Source: Fusibacter paucivorans
Lineage (GTDB): Bacteria > Bacillota > Clostridia > Peptostreptococcales > Acidaminobacteraceae
Direction of reading: 5' to 3'
NCBI RefSeq assembly: GCF_018390735.1
Contig: NZ_JAHBCL010000002.1
Coordinates: 124,001 to 188,000 of the forward strand
DNA: 64,000 nt
A program made the position numbers and the translations under genes. A model generated the notes under the pieces. It worked only from the letters and a program-made list of their open reading frames with translations, was not told the DNA's origin and ran no database searches. Shown piece by piece: positions 1 through 8,393 of the stretch; the stretch's first letter is position 1, and every line of letters begins with the position of its first letter.

Positions 1-1686
1 TCGATCCAAAATCGCAGCAGAGATTGCAAGTTCAAGCGGATCAATAAACGCCTGTTCGCCGCCGTCTGTTCCAACACCGGCAATTTCAAAGTTGCCAGTG
101 CCTAAAGCCTTTACATATAACTCGCGGAACAAGTTCTGAAAAGTTCCTTTCCCGGAGGCGCCGTCACCGGGGGCAAAGTATTCCTCTGATGCTGTGGCAA
201 TGTCGTAGTTAACCCGTACCACATAGTGGTATTCCATATCCGTCCATTTTTGCCCCACCTTAGGATCGCCGGCAATGACTGTGACTGCATTGATTGTGTA
301 GTCTGCAATCCGTTCTGTTGAGGCAATATTTTCTTCCATATGAGACTTTAACCAGATATTCGCTGCGGTTTCGCCGATGACCTGTACAGGTTCATCAGGC
401 TTGATAAAAAAGGAAAGTGCGATGTGCTGTGAAGGGGTTGATTTTTCGGAATTTTCAGTGATTTCGGACGTTGCGCTGCTAGGGGCTGTTGAATTTTGCG
501 ACTGCTTTACAAAAGAAATGTAGAATCCTTCAAAATCCTCTAGGTAAATGATGTTTTCATTCAGACCGCTCTGATACAAGTGGTTTCCTGCATATTTTTC
601 ATCCAGTCCCACACCTTGAAAATTGTGTTCCGGCATACTGCCGGGAATGTGCAGAATGCTGTCTAATGTACCTATTTCATAAGCGTTGGCAGGGAGCGCA
701 CCAACAGTTTTACGATTGCTTTCATATAGTGCATTATTTGTCATAATGATTGCTTTGCTGCGAGGGTTTGCCATAAGGCCGACAATCATGGTACCGCAAA
801 ACACGATGGCTATCACTGCAATCCAGAAAGGCTGTTTTTTATAGTTCAGCACATTTTTGATGCGGCTTTTCGTATCCCCTTCGCCAAAGGCCAAAGGAGT
901 ACCGCCGATCATCCGTCGTTCGACAGCAAGAGAGAGTAGTGAGGCAGAGTATTCTTTTTTTACATCATTACCCAGTTTTTTGATAACTGTTTCATCGCAG
1001 GACATTTCCATATCCCGACCAGAGAGGAAAAACGCTACCCATGCCAATGGGTTGAACCAATGAATACAAAGCACCAGAAAGCTGACAAGCTTAATAAGAT
1101 AATCAAGCCTGCGGATATGCGTCTGCTCGTGAAGCAGAATGTAGCGTTTTTCCGTTTTGGAAAGTGACAGCGGTAGATAGATTTTAGGCTGAATCACGCC
1201 CATGACAAAGGGCGTCGACAAGTTGGCTGAAAGATAAATATTCTCCGTATCATGTACAGCGCCTTTGAGCTGTTTTTTCAGTTTCAGCATCATCATTAAA
1301 TTGTAAATCATCAAAGTAGCTATCCCTATGAGCCAAATCAATGTAAAGATATTATCGAAAAGAGGTTCTTTCAGCGCATGAGAAACAGGGGCTAGCATTA
1401 TCCCGTCCCCATTAGTGATCACAGAGCTGTGGACTGTTCCCAGCGTCACAAATTGTTCGGGAAGAGGCTGAAACTGCTCTGTAGTTCTTCCGCCTATTGA
1501 TAGCAAGCTGAAAGCACTTTCAAATGACCACGGGCAGATGAGCCGAAATAAGACGACGCTCCACAGCGTATAGGAAAAACGCTTAGGCGCTTTTTTGATC
1601 AAAAGTCTTATCAATAGAACAGCAAGGATGACATAGCTGGCGGTATAACTCATATTTAGGATCTTTAAAAAAACTGTATCCAGCAC
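1..1686 (-). CDS. BlaR1/MecR1-like M56 family sensor peptidase (3' end outside window)
   Basis: Membrane zinc peptidase that typically senses an envelope signal and inactivates the BlaI repressor encoded just upstream. The frame is open for 562 codons and leaves the window without a stop. I chose the GTG at 1686 because AAGGAGG lies just before it; it follows the blaI stop by 2 nt. The N-terminus has closely spaced membrane helices. The metal motif HEQTH lies at about residue 186 (1117-1131), followed by a DMEMSCDE segment typical of M56, then another membrane helix and a long extracytoplasmic C-terminal part. That C-terminal part does not look like the penicillin-binding domain of true BlaR1, so the inducer is unknown. 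Family assignment is firm; a link to beta-lactams is not shown. Confidence 0.85.
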   Translation of the reverse strand, partial: MLDTVFLKILNMSYTASYVILAVLLIRLLIKKAPKRFSYTLWSVVLFRLICPWSFESAFSLLSIGGRTTEQFQPLPEQFVTLGTVHSSVITNGDGIMLAPVSHALKEPLFDNIFTLIWLIGIATLMIYNLMMMLKLKKQLKGAVHDTENIYLSANLSTPFVMGVIQPKIYLPLSLSKTEKRYILLHEQTHIRRLDYLIKLVSFLVLCIHWFNPLAWVAFFLSGRDMEMSCDETVIKKLGNDVKKEYSASLLSLAVERRMIGGTPLAFGEGDTKSRIKNVLNYKKQPFWIAVIAIVFCGTMIVGLMANPRSKAIIMTNNALYESNRKTVGALPANAYEIGTLDSILHIPGSMPEHNFQGVGLDEKYAGNHLYQSGLNENIIYLEDFEGFYISFVKQSQNSTAPSSATSEITENSEKSTPSQHIALSFFIKPDEPVQVIGETAANIWLKSHMEENIASTERIADYTINAVTVIAGDPKVGQKWTDMEYHYVVRVNYDIATASEEYFAPGDGASGKGTFQNLFRELYVKALGTGNFEIAGVGTDGGEQAFIDPLELAISAAILDR

Positions 1687-1688
1687 AG

Positions 1689-2051
1689 CTATCCCTCCTT
1701 ATGTGTGTCAATCAAACGTTGGATCTCCAAAATTTCTTTTTCGCTCAATTTATTTCTGCGGGTGAAAGCGGCAAGAAACTGCGGCAGAGATCCATCAAAC
1801 GTTTCTGTCAAAAACTGTTCCCCCTGTATGACTAAAAAATCTTCACGGGCGATTAGCGCCGTAACCGTTCCCTTTTGGTTTTCAAATATACCCCTGTCAC
1901 ACAATCTTTTGAGCATGGTGTACGTCGTGGATTTTCTCCAGTCAAATGCTGTATCACAAAGCTTGACAAGCTCTCCTGAGGAAATCGGTTCACGCTGCCA
2001 AATCAAATCTGCAAACCGTTGTTCCATTTCTCCAAGTTTATAAGTTTCCAT
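1689..2051 (-). CDS. blaI: BlaI/MecI/CopY-family transcriptional repressor
   Basis: Winged-helix repressor of 120 residues, the usual size for BlaI. The N-terminal half holds the DNA-binding helices (stretch with DWRKSTTYTMLKRL at about residues 37-50), and the C-terminal half is the dimerisation region that partner M56 proteases inactivate. ATG at 2051 follows GGGAGG at a suitable distance. It is the first gene of a two-gene operon with the M56 protease. The promoter upstream is overlapped by two copies of a 15-bp palindrome, so autorepression with release by the protease is likely. The regulated target beyond the operon is unknown. Confidence 0.92.
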   Translation of the reverse strand: METYKLGEMEQRFADLIWQREPISSGELVKLCDTAFDWRKSTTYTMLKRLCDRGIFENQKGTVTALIAREDFLVIQGEQFLTETFDGSLPQFLAAFTRRNKLSEKEILEIQRLIDTHKEG

Positions 2052-2076
2052 ATAGTAAGCCTCCCGATAAAAAAAG

Positions 2077-2116
2077 TCTAATCGTGTTAGACCTATGTAA
2101 GTCTAACACGATTAGA
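2077..2116. promoter_or_regulatory. Double BlaI-type operator
   Basis: Two 15-bp imperfect palindromes, TCTAATCGTGTTAGA at 2077-2091 and its reverse complement TCTAACACGATTAGA at 2102-2116, are 25 bp apart centre to centre. The first lies between the promoter and the blaI start; the second overlaps the -10 region and spacer. This is the expected arrangement for a BlaI dimer pair, though the sequence differs from the staphylococcal TACA/TGTA consensus. Confidence 0.8.
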
Positions 2117-2128
2117 CCCGATTGTCAA
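2100..2128 (-). promoter_or_regulatory. Sigma-A promoter of blaI operon
   Basis: On the minus strand a perfect TTGACA (2123-2128) is 17 bp from TAGACT (2100-2105). The -10 element is inside the second operator palindrome. Confidence 0.75.
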
Positions 2129-2252
2129 CGTGTTGATTGCAGTATGCCGCTTTATCAGTGATATAACGACTTGGAATGCCTGTGCGGCAGTTGTGCTCAA
2201 AATCGAGCAGCTTACGAATGAGATCAGTGTCTCGACTTGTCGTTATGAATGT
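2112..2252 (-). other. Short open frame without start codon, possible gene remnant
   Basis: Between blaI and the sigma-54 activator a minus-strand frame of 46 codons has no start codon and ends inside the BlaI operator. Its composition (SRDTDLIRKLLDFEHN, then CRTGIPSRYITDKAAY) looks protein-like, but I do not recognise it. The same DNA has ATAACGAC at 2163-2170 pairing with GTCGTTAT at 2239-2246 and an inner hairpin at 2194-2209. It may be a decayed gene or chance. Confidence 0.15.
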
Positions 2253-2265
2253 TTAGACGCCAATG

Positions 2266-3681
2266 CTATTTTTTTAACTTTCGATACAGTGTCATACGCT
2301 TGATTCCAAGGAGATCAGCAGCTCTCGACTTATTGTTGTCGCAGAGTTTTAATGTATCTTCAATGATCTGCGATTCAATTTCTCGCATGATATGGTTTAG
2401 GGTACTGCGGTTTTCAAGCAGGTCATTTGGATCGTACTGATCGGCGTAAAGGGAAAAATGCGCTTCTAGAATATCCTTTGGAATGAGCTCGTGATTGATC
2501 GTCTCAGCTTCGGCAATGACCATTAAGCGATAGACGATATTTTTAAGTTCGCGAACGTTTCCCGGCCAACCGTAAGCGGTTAGTATTCTCAATGCTTCTT
2601 TTGAAAAGACCTTATAAATACCGTTTTTTTGATAAAAAAGCGATTTAAAATGTTCAATGAGTAGCGGGATATCCTCTGAGCGCTCTCTCAGAGAGGGGAT
2701 GTTGAGGTTGAGTACGTTAAGACGATAATATAAATCAGAACGAAAAGTTTTGTTTTCAATATTTTCTAAGAGATCGACATTAGTTGCTGCAATCACGCGA
2801 ACATCAATTTCACGTGATTCACTGCTGCCGATTTTTTCGATCTGATTTTCCTGTAAAACGCGAAGGAGTTTAGACTGCATCATTGGCGGCAATTCGCCAA
2901 TTTCATCAAGGAAGATGGTGCCGCCCTGTGCCATTTCAAATTTGCCGATTTTTCCCTGTTTGCTGGCACCGGTAAAAGAGCCAGCTTCATAGCCGAAGAG
3001 TTCTGATTCAATAAGGGTATCGGGAATAGCGGCACAATTGATACTGACGAATGGTTTGTCGCTTCGTTTGCTCGCATTGTGAATGGCGTGTGCAAAGAGT
3101 TCTTTACCGACACCGCTTTCACCGGTAATAAGCACGGGAAGATCTGTTTTGGCGAATGAGCGTGCACGCTGTTTAAAGTGCATAATGAGCTTTGATTTAG
3201 AAATAATATCGTCAAAAGTGTATTTTGCCTGATTTGGCCCGCCATCCGTTATTTTGTCAAAAGGATAGTCAGGGCGAATTTTGCGAATGATGGAGCATCT
3301 GATTTTGTTCTCAATGCAATCAGGTGGTAAATTGTCCATGAAGACAATGCCTGCGCCGCCAATAACGCGATCACCATCGAAAATGGGAATGCGATCAACA
3401 ATTGCTTCTTGGCCGGATTTAAAGCGGTGCTTGTGACCAATTTCAGGAATGCCGGTCTGGAGGACGACTGGAAAACGCGTCGTATTGTCAATATCGACGA
3501 GATTCTGGCCGACAGTGTCCTTTAACGGCAAATTAAGGTATTCTACAAATGCGCGATTCATGACGAGAATATTGCAATTATGATCGACAAAATTAATGGG
3601 AAGCGATAATTCATTAAACAGCGACGCAGGAATGTCTTCCATGAATTTGTCGAGTTTTTGATTCAACATATATTCGTTCAT
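2266..3681 (-). CDS. Sigma-54-dependent PAS/AAA+/Fis-type transcriptional activator
   Basis: Bacterial enhancer-binding protein of 471 residues. An N-terminal PAS-like sensor (about residues 15-120) precedes a sigma-54 interaction AAA+ domain with Walker A GESGVGKE near residue 188, the sigma-54 contact loop as GSFTGA instead of the canonical GAFTGA, and Walker B-like IFLDEIGEL. It ends in a Fis-type helix-turn-helix (NNKSRAADLLGIKRMTLYRKL). The ATG at 3681 is chosen because GAAGGGGG precedes it. It is divergent from the KAS III-like/CoA-transferase pair, whose promoter carries a -24/-12 element, so it very probably activates that operon in response to a small molecule bound by the PAS domain. 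Confidence 0.9.
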   Translation of the reverse strand: MNEYMLNQKLDKFMEDIPASLFNELSLPINFVDHNCNILVMNRAFVEYLNLPLKDTVGQNLVDIDNTTRFPVVLQTGIPEIGHKHRFKSGQEAIVDRIPIFDGDRVIGGAGIVFMDNLPPDCIENKIRCSIIRKIRPDYPFDKITDGGPNQAKYTFDDIISKSKLIMHFKQRARSFAKTDLPVLITGESGVGKELFAHAIHNASKRSDKPFVSINCAAIPDTLIESELFGYEAGSFTGASKQGKIGKFEMAQGGTIFLDEIGELPPMMQSKLLRVLQENQIEKIGSSESREIDVRVIAATNVDLLENIENKTFRSDLYYRLNVLNLNIPSLRERSEDIPLLIEHFKSLFYQKNGIYKVFSKEALRILTAYGWPGNVRELKNIVYRLMVIAEAETINHELIPKDILEAHFSLYADQYDPNDLLENRSTLNHIMREIESQIIEDTLKLCDNNKSRAADLLGIKRMTLYRKLKK

Positions 3682-3884
3682 AGTGCCCCCTTCTATCAAT
3701 TTGACTCAAATAATATCCCTCTAAATTATATCATTGATGCGGCGGAACGCATACTGTCACAAATTATCAAACTGTATCATGGCGTTACGGCAAACCGTGT
3801 CGCTCTTGTCGTTCCACAAAAAATATACGGAATAGATATATTAAAATTTCAATGTTTTCATACTGTTTGGACGATTTTTATGCT

Positions 3885-3901
3885 TTGGCAGCAATTTTGC
3901 A
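3885..3901 (+). promoter_or_regulatory. Sigma-54 (-24/-12) promoter
   Basis: TTGGCA-GCAATT-TTGCA places GG at -24 and GC at -12 with exact spacing, about 26 nt before the ATG at 3927, leaving a short leader with AGGAGG. A 12-bp dyad, ACGG-CAAA-CCGT at 3787-3798 about 90 bp upstream, could be an activator site; that part is speculative. Confidence 0.8.
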
Positions 3902-3926
3902 ATAGTATCGTTCAGGAGGTAATCAC

Positions 3927-4952
3927 ATGAAAAAACAAAACATAGGGATTGTCGATTTTGAATTGTATTTGCCCGAGGAGACTGTGAGTGCTGAAATGCT
4001 AAGTGAAGCAGTCAATATTCCTGCAAATGTCTTAAGGGAGAAGATGGGCGTGAACGCAAAACACGTCGGCGGTCCGGAAGATCATTCAGCCATGATGGCA
4101 ACAAAAGCGTCGAAACGGCTTTTGGAGAAAACGGGTACAGACCCAAATGAACTGGATATGATCTTATATGCAGGTGAAACTTATTGCGAGTATATTTGCT
4201 GGACAGCAGCGATTAAAATTCAAAATGAGCTCGGTGCGGACAGAGCCTATGCATGGGATATGGGCTTCCGCTGTGCGGCAACGCCGCTGGCGCTAAAGGT
4301 GGCAAAGGATATGATGCTGGCGGATTCATCGCTAAATACGGTTCTCGTGACAGGCGGAAATACCAACGCATACCTGGTAGACTATCAGGACAAAAACCAG
4401 TCTTTCATGTTTGACATGAGTCCGGCAGGGTTGGCTTTACTGCTCAAGAAAGACCACAATCATAATATCATTTTGGAGACGGGGATTATAACCGATCATG
4501 TTTTTTGTGATGATGTTATTGGCAAATGGGGTGGTTCACTATATCCGATTACAGATGAAATTGCAAGCGATTCTGAAAGTTTGCGACGCGCTAGGCTATT
4601 GCATCTACCGGATCCGGCGGGGATGAAAGTCAGACTAGGCGAACGCTCACTGCCGAATTTTGTTGAAGCAGTCAATCGGGCAAAAAAGGGTTCCGGTTTG
4701 ACGGCGCCACTTGATTTTATCGGCATTACACATATTAATCCAAAGGCGCACCAGGCGATTTTAAAAGCGATTGACATGCAGGAAAATCAAAGTGTTTACC
4801 TGTGTGATGATGGCCACTGCGGTCATGTTGATCAGTTTTTGGCGCTGCAATATGGTTTGGAACGCGGTCTCGTAAAAGCGGGGGATTATGTTGGGCTGCT
4901 TGGCGCCGGCACTGGCTATGCTTTTGCCTGTACCGTGGTGAAATGGGGGTAA
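3927..4952 (+). CDS. KAS III (FabH)-like beta-ketoacyl synthase family protein
   Basis: Thiolase-fold condensing enzyme of 341 residues, the length of FabH. A cysteine in the segment FRCAATPLAL (about residue 118) sits where the catalytic Cys of KAS III lies, and THINPKAHQ (about residue 271) carries the His position. The usual Asn of the third motif appears replaced in DGHCGHVDQF, so the Cys-His-Asn triad is not intact and the enzyme may act on free acyl-CoA thioesters rather than in fatty-acid initiation. It is the first gene after the sigma-54 promoter and is followed 4 nt later by a CoA-transferase, which argues for a role in short-chain acyl-CoA or ketoacid metabolism. The substrate is unknown. 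Confidence 0.75.
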   Translation: MKKQNIGIVDFELYLPEETVSAEMLSEAVNIPANVLREKMGVNAKHVGGPEDHSAMMATKASKRLLEKTGTDPNELDMILYAGETYCEYICWTAAIKIQNELGADRAYAWDMGFRCAATPLALKVAKDMMLADSSLNTVLVTGGNTNAYLVDYQDKNQSFMFDMSPAGLALLLKKDHNHNIILETGIITDHVFCDDVIGKWGGSLYPITDEIASDSESLRRARLLHLPDPAGMKVRLGERSLPNFVEAVNRAKKGSGLTAPLDFIGITHINPKAHQAILKAIDMQENQSVYLCDDGHCGHVDQFLALQYGLERGLVKAGDYVGLLGAGTGYAFACTVVKWG

Positions 4953-4956
4953 TGAC

Positions 4957-6285
4957 ATGCAATATGAAAGAGAAAGACAGCATAAAACGATGTCGATTGA
5001 GAATATTTTATCGACTATAGAGGACAATGACTTTATCGTGGTGGGGCTGGGCGGCAGTGAACCCATACCATTAATGGAAGCAATGCATCAGCTGGCGGCA
5101 TATGATGTCAAGGGATGCGAACTCTCCAATACATTGCCTGTGGGCAATTATCCGTTTTTTGATATGCCGGCGTTAAAGGAGACGCTGCATATCAACAGTT
5201 GGTTTTTTAATGGCGGTCTGCGGAAAGCACATGGAAAGGGTCATATTTCATTTCAACCGCAGCACCTTCACCGCGCTCTGGATAAGCGACTTGATGCAAT
5301 GACAGGAAGGCGAAAAGTGTTGATGGCCGTTGCATCACCTATGGATGAACATGGCTATTTTAGCTTATCAATCGGCAATACCTATGAGATGCAGCTTATT
5401 CGCTCGGGTAATGTTCACATTATTTTAGAAGTGAGTCCGCATTTTCCAAGGACGTTTGGTGACAATCAGGTACATGTAAAAGATGTTGCTTGTATTTTGG
5501 AAACAACGCGCAGTTTGCCGATTTTGCCGGCAGGCGAGATTAGCGAAAAGGATGAGGCAATCGGCGCCTATATTGCAGAACTGATTGAAGACGGTGCCAC
5601 CATACAGCTGGGAATCGGCGGCATTCCAAATGCAGTTGCAAAGGCATTAAAGACAAAGAAAAATCTCGGGATTCACACAGAAATGTTTACAGACGGTATG
5701 ATTGATTTAATTGAGTCGGGTGCGGTGACCAATAAAAACAAAACGCTGTACCCAGATAAGACCATTTGTACTTTTGCGCTGGGTAGCCAAAAGCTCTATG
5801 ACTATATTCACAACAATCCATCTGTTTGGTTTATGCCGGGCAGATGGACAAATGATCCTTATGTCATTCGTGAAAATGACAACATGGTTTCTATTAACAC
5901 GACAATAGAAGTCGATCTGACGGGGCAATGCTGCTCGGAGAGCATTGGCTACAAGCAATTTTCAGGAACAGGCGGGCAGGCGGATACGGCAATTGGCGCA
6001 CAGCTCTCCAGAAATGGGAAGTCTATTATTGCGCTCTATTCGACGGCATCTGTCAAAAATGAAAACGGCGAGAAGGTACTGACATCCAAAATCGTACCGT
6101 GTTTAAAAGAAGGTGCCGTTGTTTCCCTTACCCGCAACGATGTGGACTATGTCGTCACAGAATATGGTGTCGCATGGCTGCGAGGACAGTCGATTGGCGA
6201 GCGCGCCAAAAGGCTTATCGCCATTGCACATCCCGATTTTAGAGAAACACTGACGGCTGCGGTTAAGACATATTGCTATTTTTAA
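4957..6285 (+). CDS. Acetyl-CoA hydrolase/transferase family protein (4-hydroxybutyrate or butyryl-CoA:acetate CoA-transferase type)
   Basis: Family I CoA-transferase of 442 residues, moving CoA between an acyl-CoA and acetate or another carboxylate in the cytoplasm. The signature IQLGIGGIPNAVA (about residues 215-228) binds CoA, and the Glu in IHTEMFTDG (about residue 243) is at the position of the catalytic glutamate that forms the glutamyl-CoA thioester. The C-terminal EYGVAWLRGQSIGERA stretch is typical of Cat1/AbfT relatives. ATG at 4957 follows GGGGGT. It is translationally close to the KAS III-like gene and under the same sigma-54 promoter. Exact substrate cannot be told from sequence. 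Confidence 0.85.
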   Translation: MQYERERQHKTMSIENILSTIEDNDFIVVGLGGSEPIPLMEAMHQLAAYDVKGCELSNTLPVGNYPFFDMPALKETLHINSWFFNGGLRKAHGKGHISFQPQHLHRALDKRLDAMTGRRKVLMAVASPMDEHGYFSLSIGNTYEMQLIRSGNVHIILEVSPHFPRTFGDNQVHVKDVACILETTRSLPILPAGEISEKDEAIGAYIAELIEDGATIQLGIGGIPNAVAKALKTKKNLGIHTEMFTDGMIDLIESGAVTNKNKTLYPDKTICTFALGSQKLYDYIHNNPSVWFMPGRWTNDPYVIRENDNMVSINTTIEVDLTGQCCSESIGYKQFSGTGGQADTAIGAQLSRNGKSIIALYSTASVKNENGEKVLTSKIVPCLKEGAVVSLTRNDVDYVVTEYGVAWLRGQSIGERAKRLIAIAHPDFRETLTAAVKTYCYF

Positions 6286-6356
6286 CGGATTTGGATAAAA
6301 ATTTTAGAAAAAATTTTAATCTAGCCATAACCAATAAACAGATGCAATAGACTTAA

Positions 6357-7766
6357 CTATTTAGGTGTATGACGTGATGCTGACAACTGTTTTGAAAAAG
6401 TCTGCTGTTTAAAGGTCACAGAAGCCGAAAGATTGTGAAGCGACAGGTGTTCATCAGGTGCCAGTGACTGCATGTAAAGTGACAGTGCCTGTCTGAGGGC
6501 TCTGTCGCTGTCATTTTCATCGGGGTCGTATTCAGATGTGGCAAAAGGGTGACGTACCAGCAGTGCAGCCAATGTTATATCAGGAAGTTTACGAAATAGC
6601 CTATGCAGTGTTTCCGGCGGCATTGGCACATCTAGCAGCAGATTTTCGAGATCGCGAAAGTTATGGACATCTTTTAACAGCAGCTGGCATTGATCTTTAG
6701 CATGGCGGCAGCTTATCAGTTCATGATAAAGGCGTCGATAATCTGGAAGCGGCATGGTCGTCGATGCATCTACAAAAACCAAATCTCTTTTGATAGGTGA
6801 ACGAACAATACAGAGCCGCTGTTCCAGCGTATCGGTTTCGATAGCAAAATGGAAGTTGTGGTAAAGTTCGCGTTCATAAGCCAAAAGATAATTCGAGGCA
6901 AGCGATGAGGCCGTTAAGTTTAAAAGTACAATTAGGTGCAAAAGACCGAGATGAATGGTCTCGGAGAGATCCTCTTTCATCGAAAGAACTGTATACAGCT
7001 GTGCGGCATCGGTGGCTGACAGATTCAGCTGAAGTGGTGGACGTCCAGCGTACAAGCAGCCTAAAGCCTGCGTCATCATGATATCCAATAAATTGACGAT
7101 CATGATGGCATAATGACGGTGGTACCGACGCATACAGTCTAGGATCGCCTTTTTTGGAAAGGCACTGAGAATGAGATTTTCAAGGTAGATTGCCTCTAAA
7201 TAGTCAATGATGAATTCAACGCCCTCTGAAACTGGACGCGGCGAAGCAGTTGGGTAATCTGCTGTAATGTGTATTTCATGCGCGGCATAAATCGGGTCAT
7301 ACAATTTTAAAAAACCTTTAATACCGCCGCGGATCGTCGATTGATAGACGTGATTGTTAACTGGACAGCGGGTTTTAAGGACTTCAAGATGGCGATGTTT
7401 GACAGTGTTGATTTTTATGCAAATACGTTTTTGTCCAATTTCAAAGAGCTGATCAACGCGACTGCTCTTCACGAGGTTTACGGCATTTATAACAGACATG
7501 GGTTTTAAGCCGATACCAATGGTGTAGAGGATGGAAATGAGAACGTTTTCAGCAAATTCAGCGGGAACAGAACTGCTCTCTCCAAGTGTGTAACGCGAAA
7601 GCAATGACGCTAAAAGCGCATAGGTTTCTGACTCGATCCGATCAAGCTGATTTTGAAGAAACCGGTCACATAAGCTTCTAAAATAATGGCGGGTGGCGCA
7701 GGTGTATCGCATGGTTTCAAATTGATCAAAAGGTGTTGAGAGCGCATTTGAAGATGATATTGTCAT
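6357..7766 (-). CDS. DUF6179-like protein of unknown function
   Basis: A 469-residue soluble protein, rich in helices and leucine, without signal peptide, clear membrane helix or known catalytic motif. I believe it matches the uncharacterised Firmicutes family DUF6179, which I recall as being encoded next to DUF6323 proteins, as here. Notable segments are GLKPMSVINAVNLVKSSRV near residue 85 and a central RYHRHYAIMIVNLLDIMMT near 218. It overlaps the upstream 158-residue gene by 4 nt (ATGA), so translation is coupled and the two products probably act together. It ends at 6357, convergent with the CoA-transferase gene. Function unknown; family name from memory. Confidence 0.6.
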   Translation of the reverse strand: MTISSSNALSTPFDQFETMRYTCATRHYFRSLCDRFLQNQLDRIESETYALLASLLSRYTLGESSSVPAEFAENVLISILYTIGIGLKPMSVINAVNLVKSSRVDQLFEIGQKRICIKINTVKHRHLEVLKTRCPVNNHVYQSTIRGGIKGFLKLYDPIYAAHEIHITADYPTASPRPVSEGVEFIIDYLEAIYLENLILSAFPKKAILDCMRRYHRHYAIMIVNLLDIMMTQALGCLYAGRPPLQLNLSATDAAQLYTVLSMKEDLSETIHLGLLHLIVLLNLTASSLASNYLLAYERELYHNFHFAIETDTLEQRLCIVRSPIKRDLVFVDASTTMPLPDYRRLYHELISCRHAKDQCQLLLKDVHNFRDLENLLLDVPMPPETLHRLFRKLPDITLAALLVRHPFATSEYDPDENDSDRALRQALSLYMQSLAPDEHLSLHNLSASVTFKQQTFSKQLSASRHTPK

Positions 7767-8239
7767 TTTTCAACCTCCGAAAGGGCGTATTTGGCAGCGC
7801 GGGTAAAAGGCATGCCCTGATCAAGTGCAGAAGCAAGCGATGGCAGGATTAAATCTGTCAGCAGCGTGACAGCGCCGTTACAGGGATCGTCATAAGCCCT
7901 TCGCATAAATGCAATAAGGGCATCATCCCCCATGCGGTCGTGCAGTTCGTTTTTAAAATAATAAAAGGCATCAATGAGATCGGTGAGTGTTTCAACGTAT
8001 TCCGATGCCATTAGATAAGGTGAATCATAAAAAGCTTCAATTATTTTGTCAATGATCCCACTGCCGAATTCCAGTCTTCCCGTTGATTTTAAAGCGGTGT
8101 CGCGTGTGGCTAACAGCAGTGCCGCATCCGCCTGCGTCAAAGATAAACCGTAGGGAGCGGTTATGTCATTAAGCGTCATTAATTGCGGGACGGTGGTTTT
8201 TAATTGTCTAGGGACGAGATCAATCGCGTTGAGCGGCAT
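7763..8239 (-). CDS. DUF6323-like protein of unknown function
   Basis: A 158-residue, acidic, helical cytoplasmic protein. The segments YGLSLTQADAALLLATRD (about residue 30), SGIIDKIIEAFYDSPYL (about 60) and IDAFYYFKNELHDRMGDD (about 87) agree with my memory of the DUF6323 family. ATG at 8239 has AGGAG just upstream. It is the first gene of a two-gene operon transcribed from a consensus promoter at 8348-8376, leaving a leader of about 100 nt that is overlapped by an opposite promoter and terminator. Function unknown. Confidence 0.6.
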   Translation of the reverse strand: MPLNAIDLVPRQLKTTVPQLMTLNDITAPYGLSLTQADAALLLATRDTALKSTGRLEFGSGIIDKIIEAFYDSPYLMASEYVETLTDLIDAFYYFKNELHDRMGDDALIAFMRRAYDDPCNGAVTLLTDLILPSLASALDQGMPFTRAAKYALSEVEK

Positions 8240-8262
8240 AAAGAACTCCTTTCAAAAAACAT

Positions 8263-8291
8263 TTGACAAAACGATTTAAATATGCTATCAT
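8263..8291 (+). promoter_or_regulatory. Plus-strand sigma-A promoter inside the opposite leader
   Basis: TTGACA (8263-8268), 17-bp spacer, TATCAT (8286-8291). No plus-strand gene begins for about 160 bp, and a terminator lies about 100 bp downstream, so this promoter seems to drive a short RNA. Confidence 0.65.
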
Positions 8292-8347
8292 TTTATTGTA
8301 ACATAGGCTTGCTGTTTTGACTGTAAAATACGGCGCGTGTAAGTTTA

Positions 8348-8376
8348 ATTATATGACTTCTGGTGATTTTTGTCAA
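8348..8376 (-). promoter_or_regulatory. Consensus sigma-A promoter for DUF6323/DUF6179 operon
   Basis: On the minus strand TTGACA (8371-8376) and TATAAT (8348-8353) are both perfect and 17 bp apart. Transcription would start near 8341. Confidence 0.8.
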
Positions 8377-8393
8377 GTACCGGAAGTTTTTTT
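8356..8393 (+). terminator. Rho-independent terminator of the short RNA
   Basis: ACTTCTGGT (8356-8364) pairs with ACCGGAAGT (8379-8387) with one G-U pair, followed by seven T. The same dyad spans the spacer and -35 region of the opposite promoter, so it could also serve as an operator. Confidence 0.55.

Larger units (their letters stand above)
8298..8393 (+). ncRNA. Candidate short RNA antisense to the DUF6323/DUF6179 leader
   Basis: Bounded by the plus promoter at 8263-8291 and the terminator at 8356-8393, giving a transcript of roughly 95 nt. It would be complementary to the first about 45 nt of the opposite mRNA leader, which should start near 8341. No open frame of note is seen in it. 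Inferred only from promoter and terminator signals. Confidence 0.35.
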
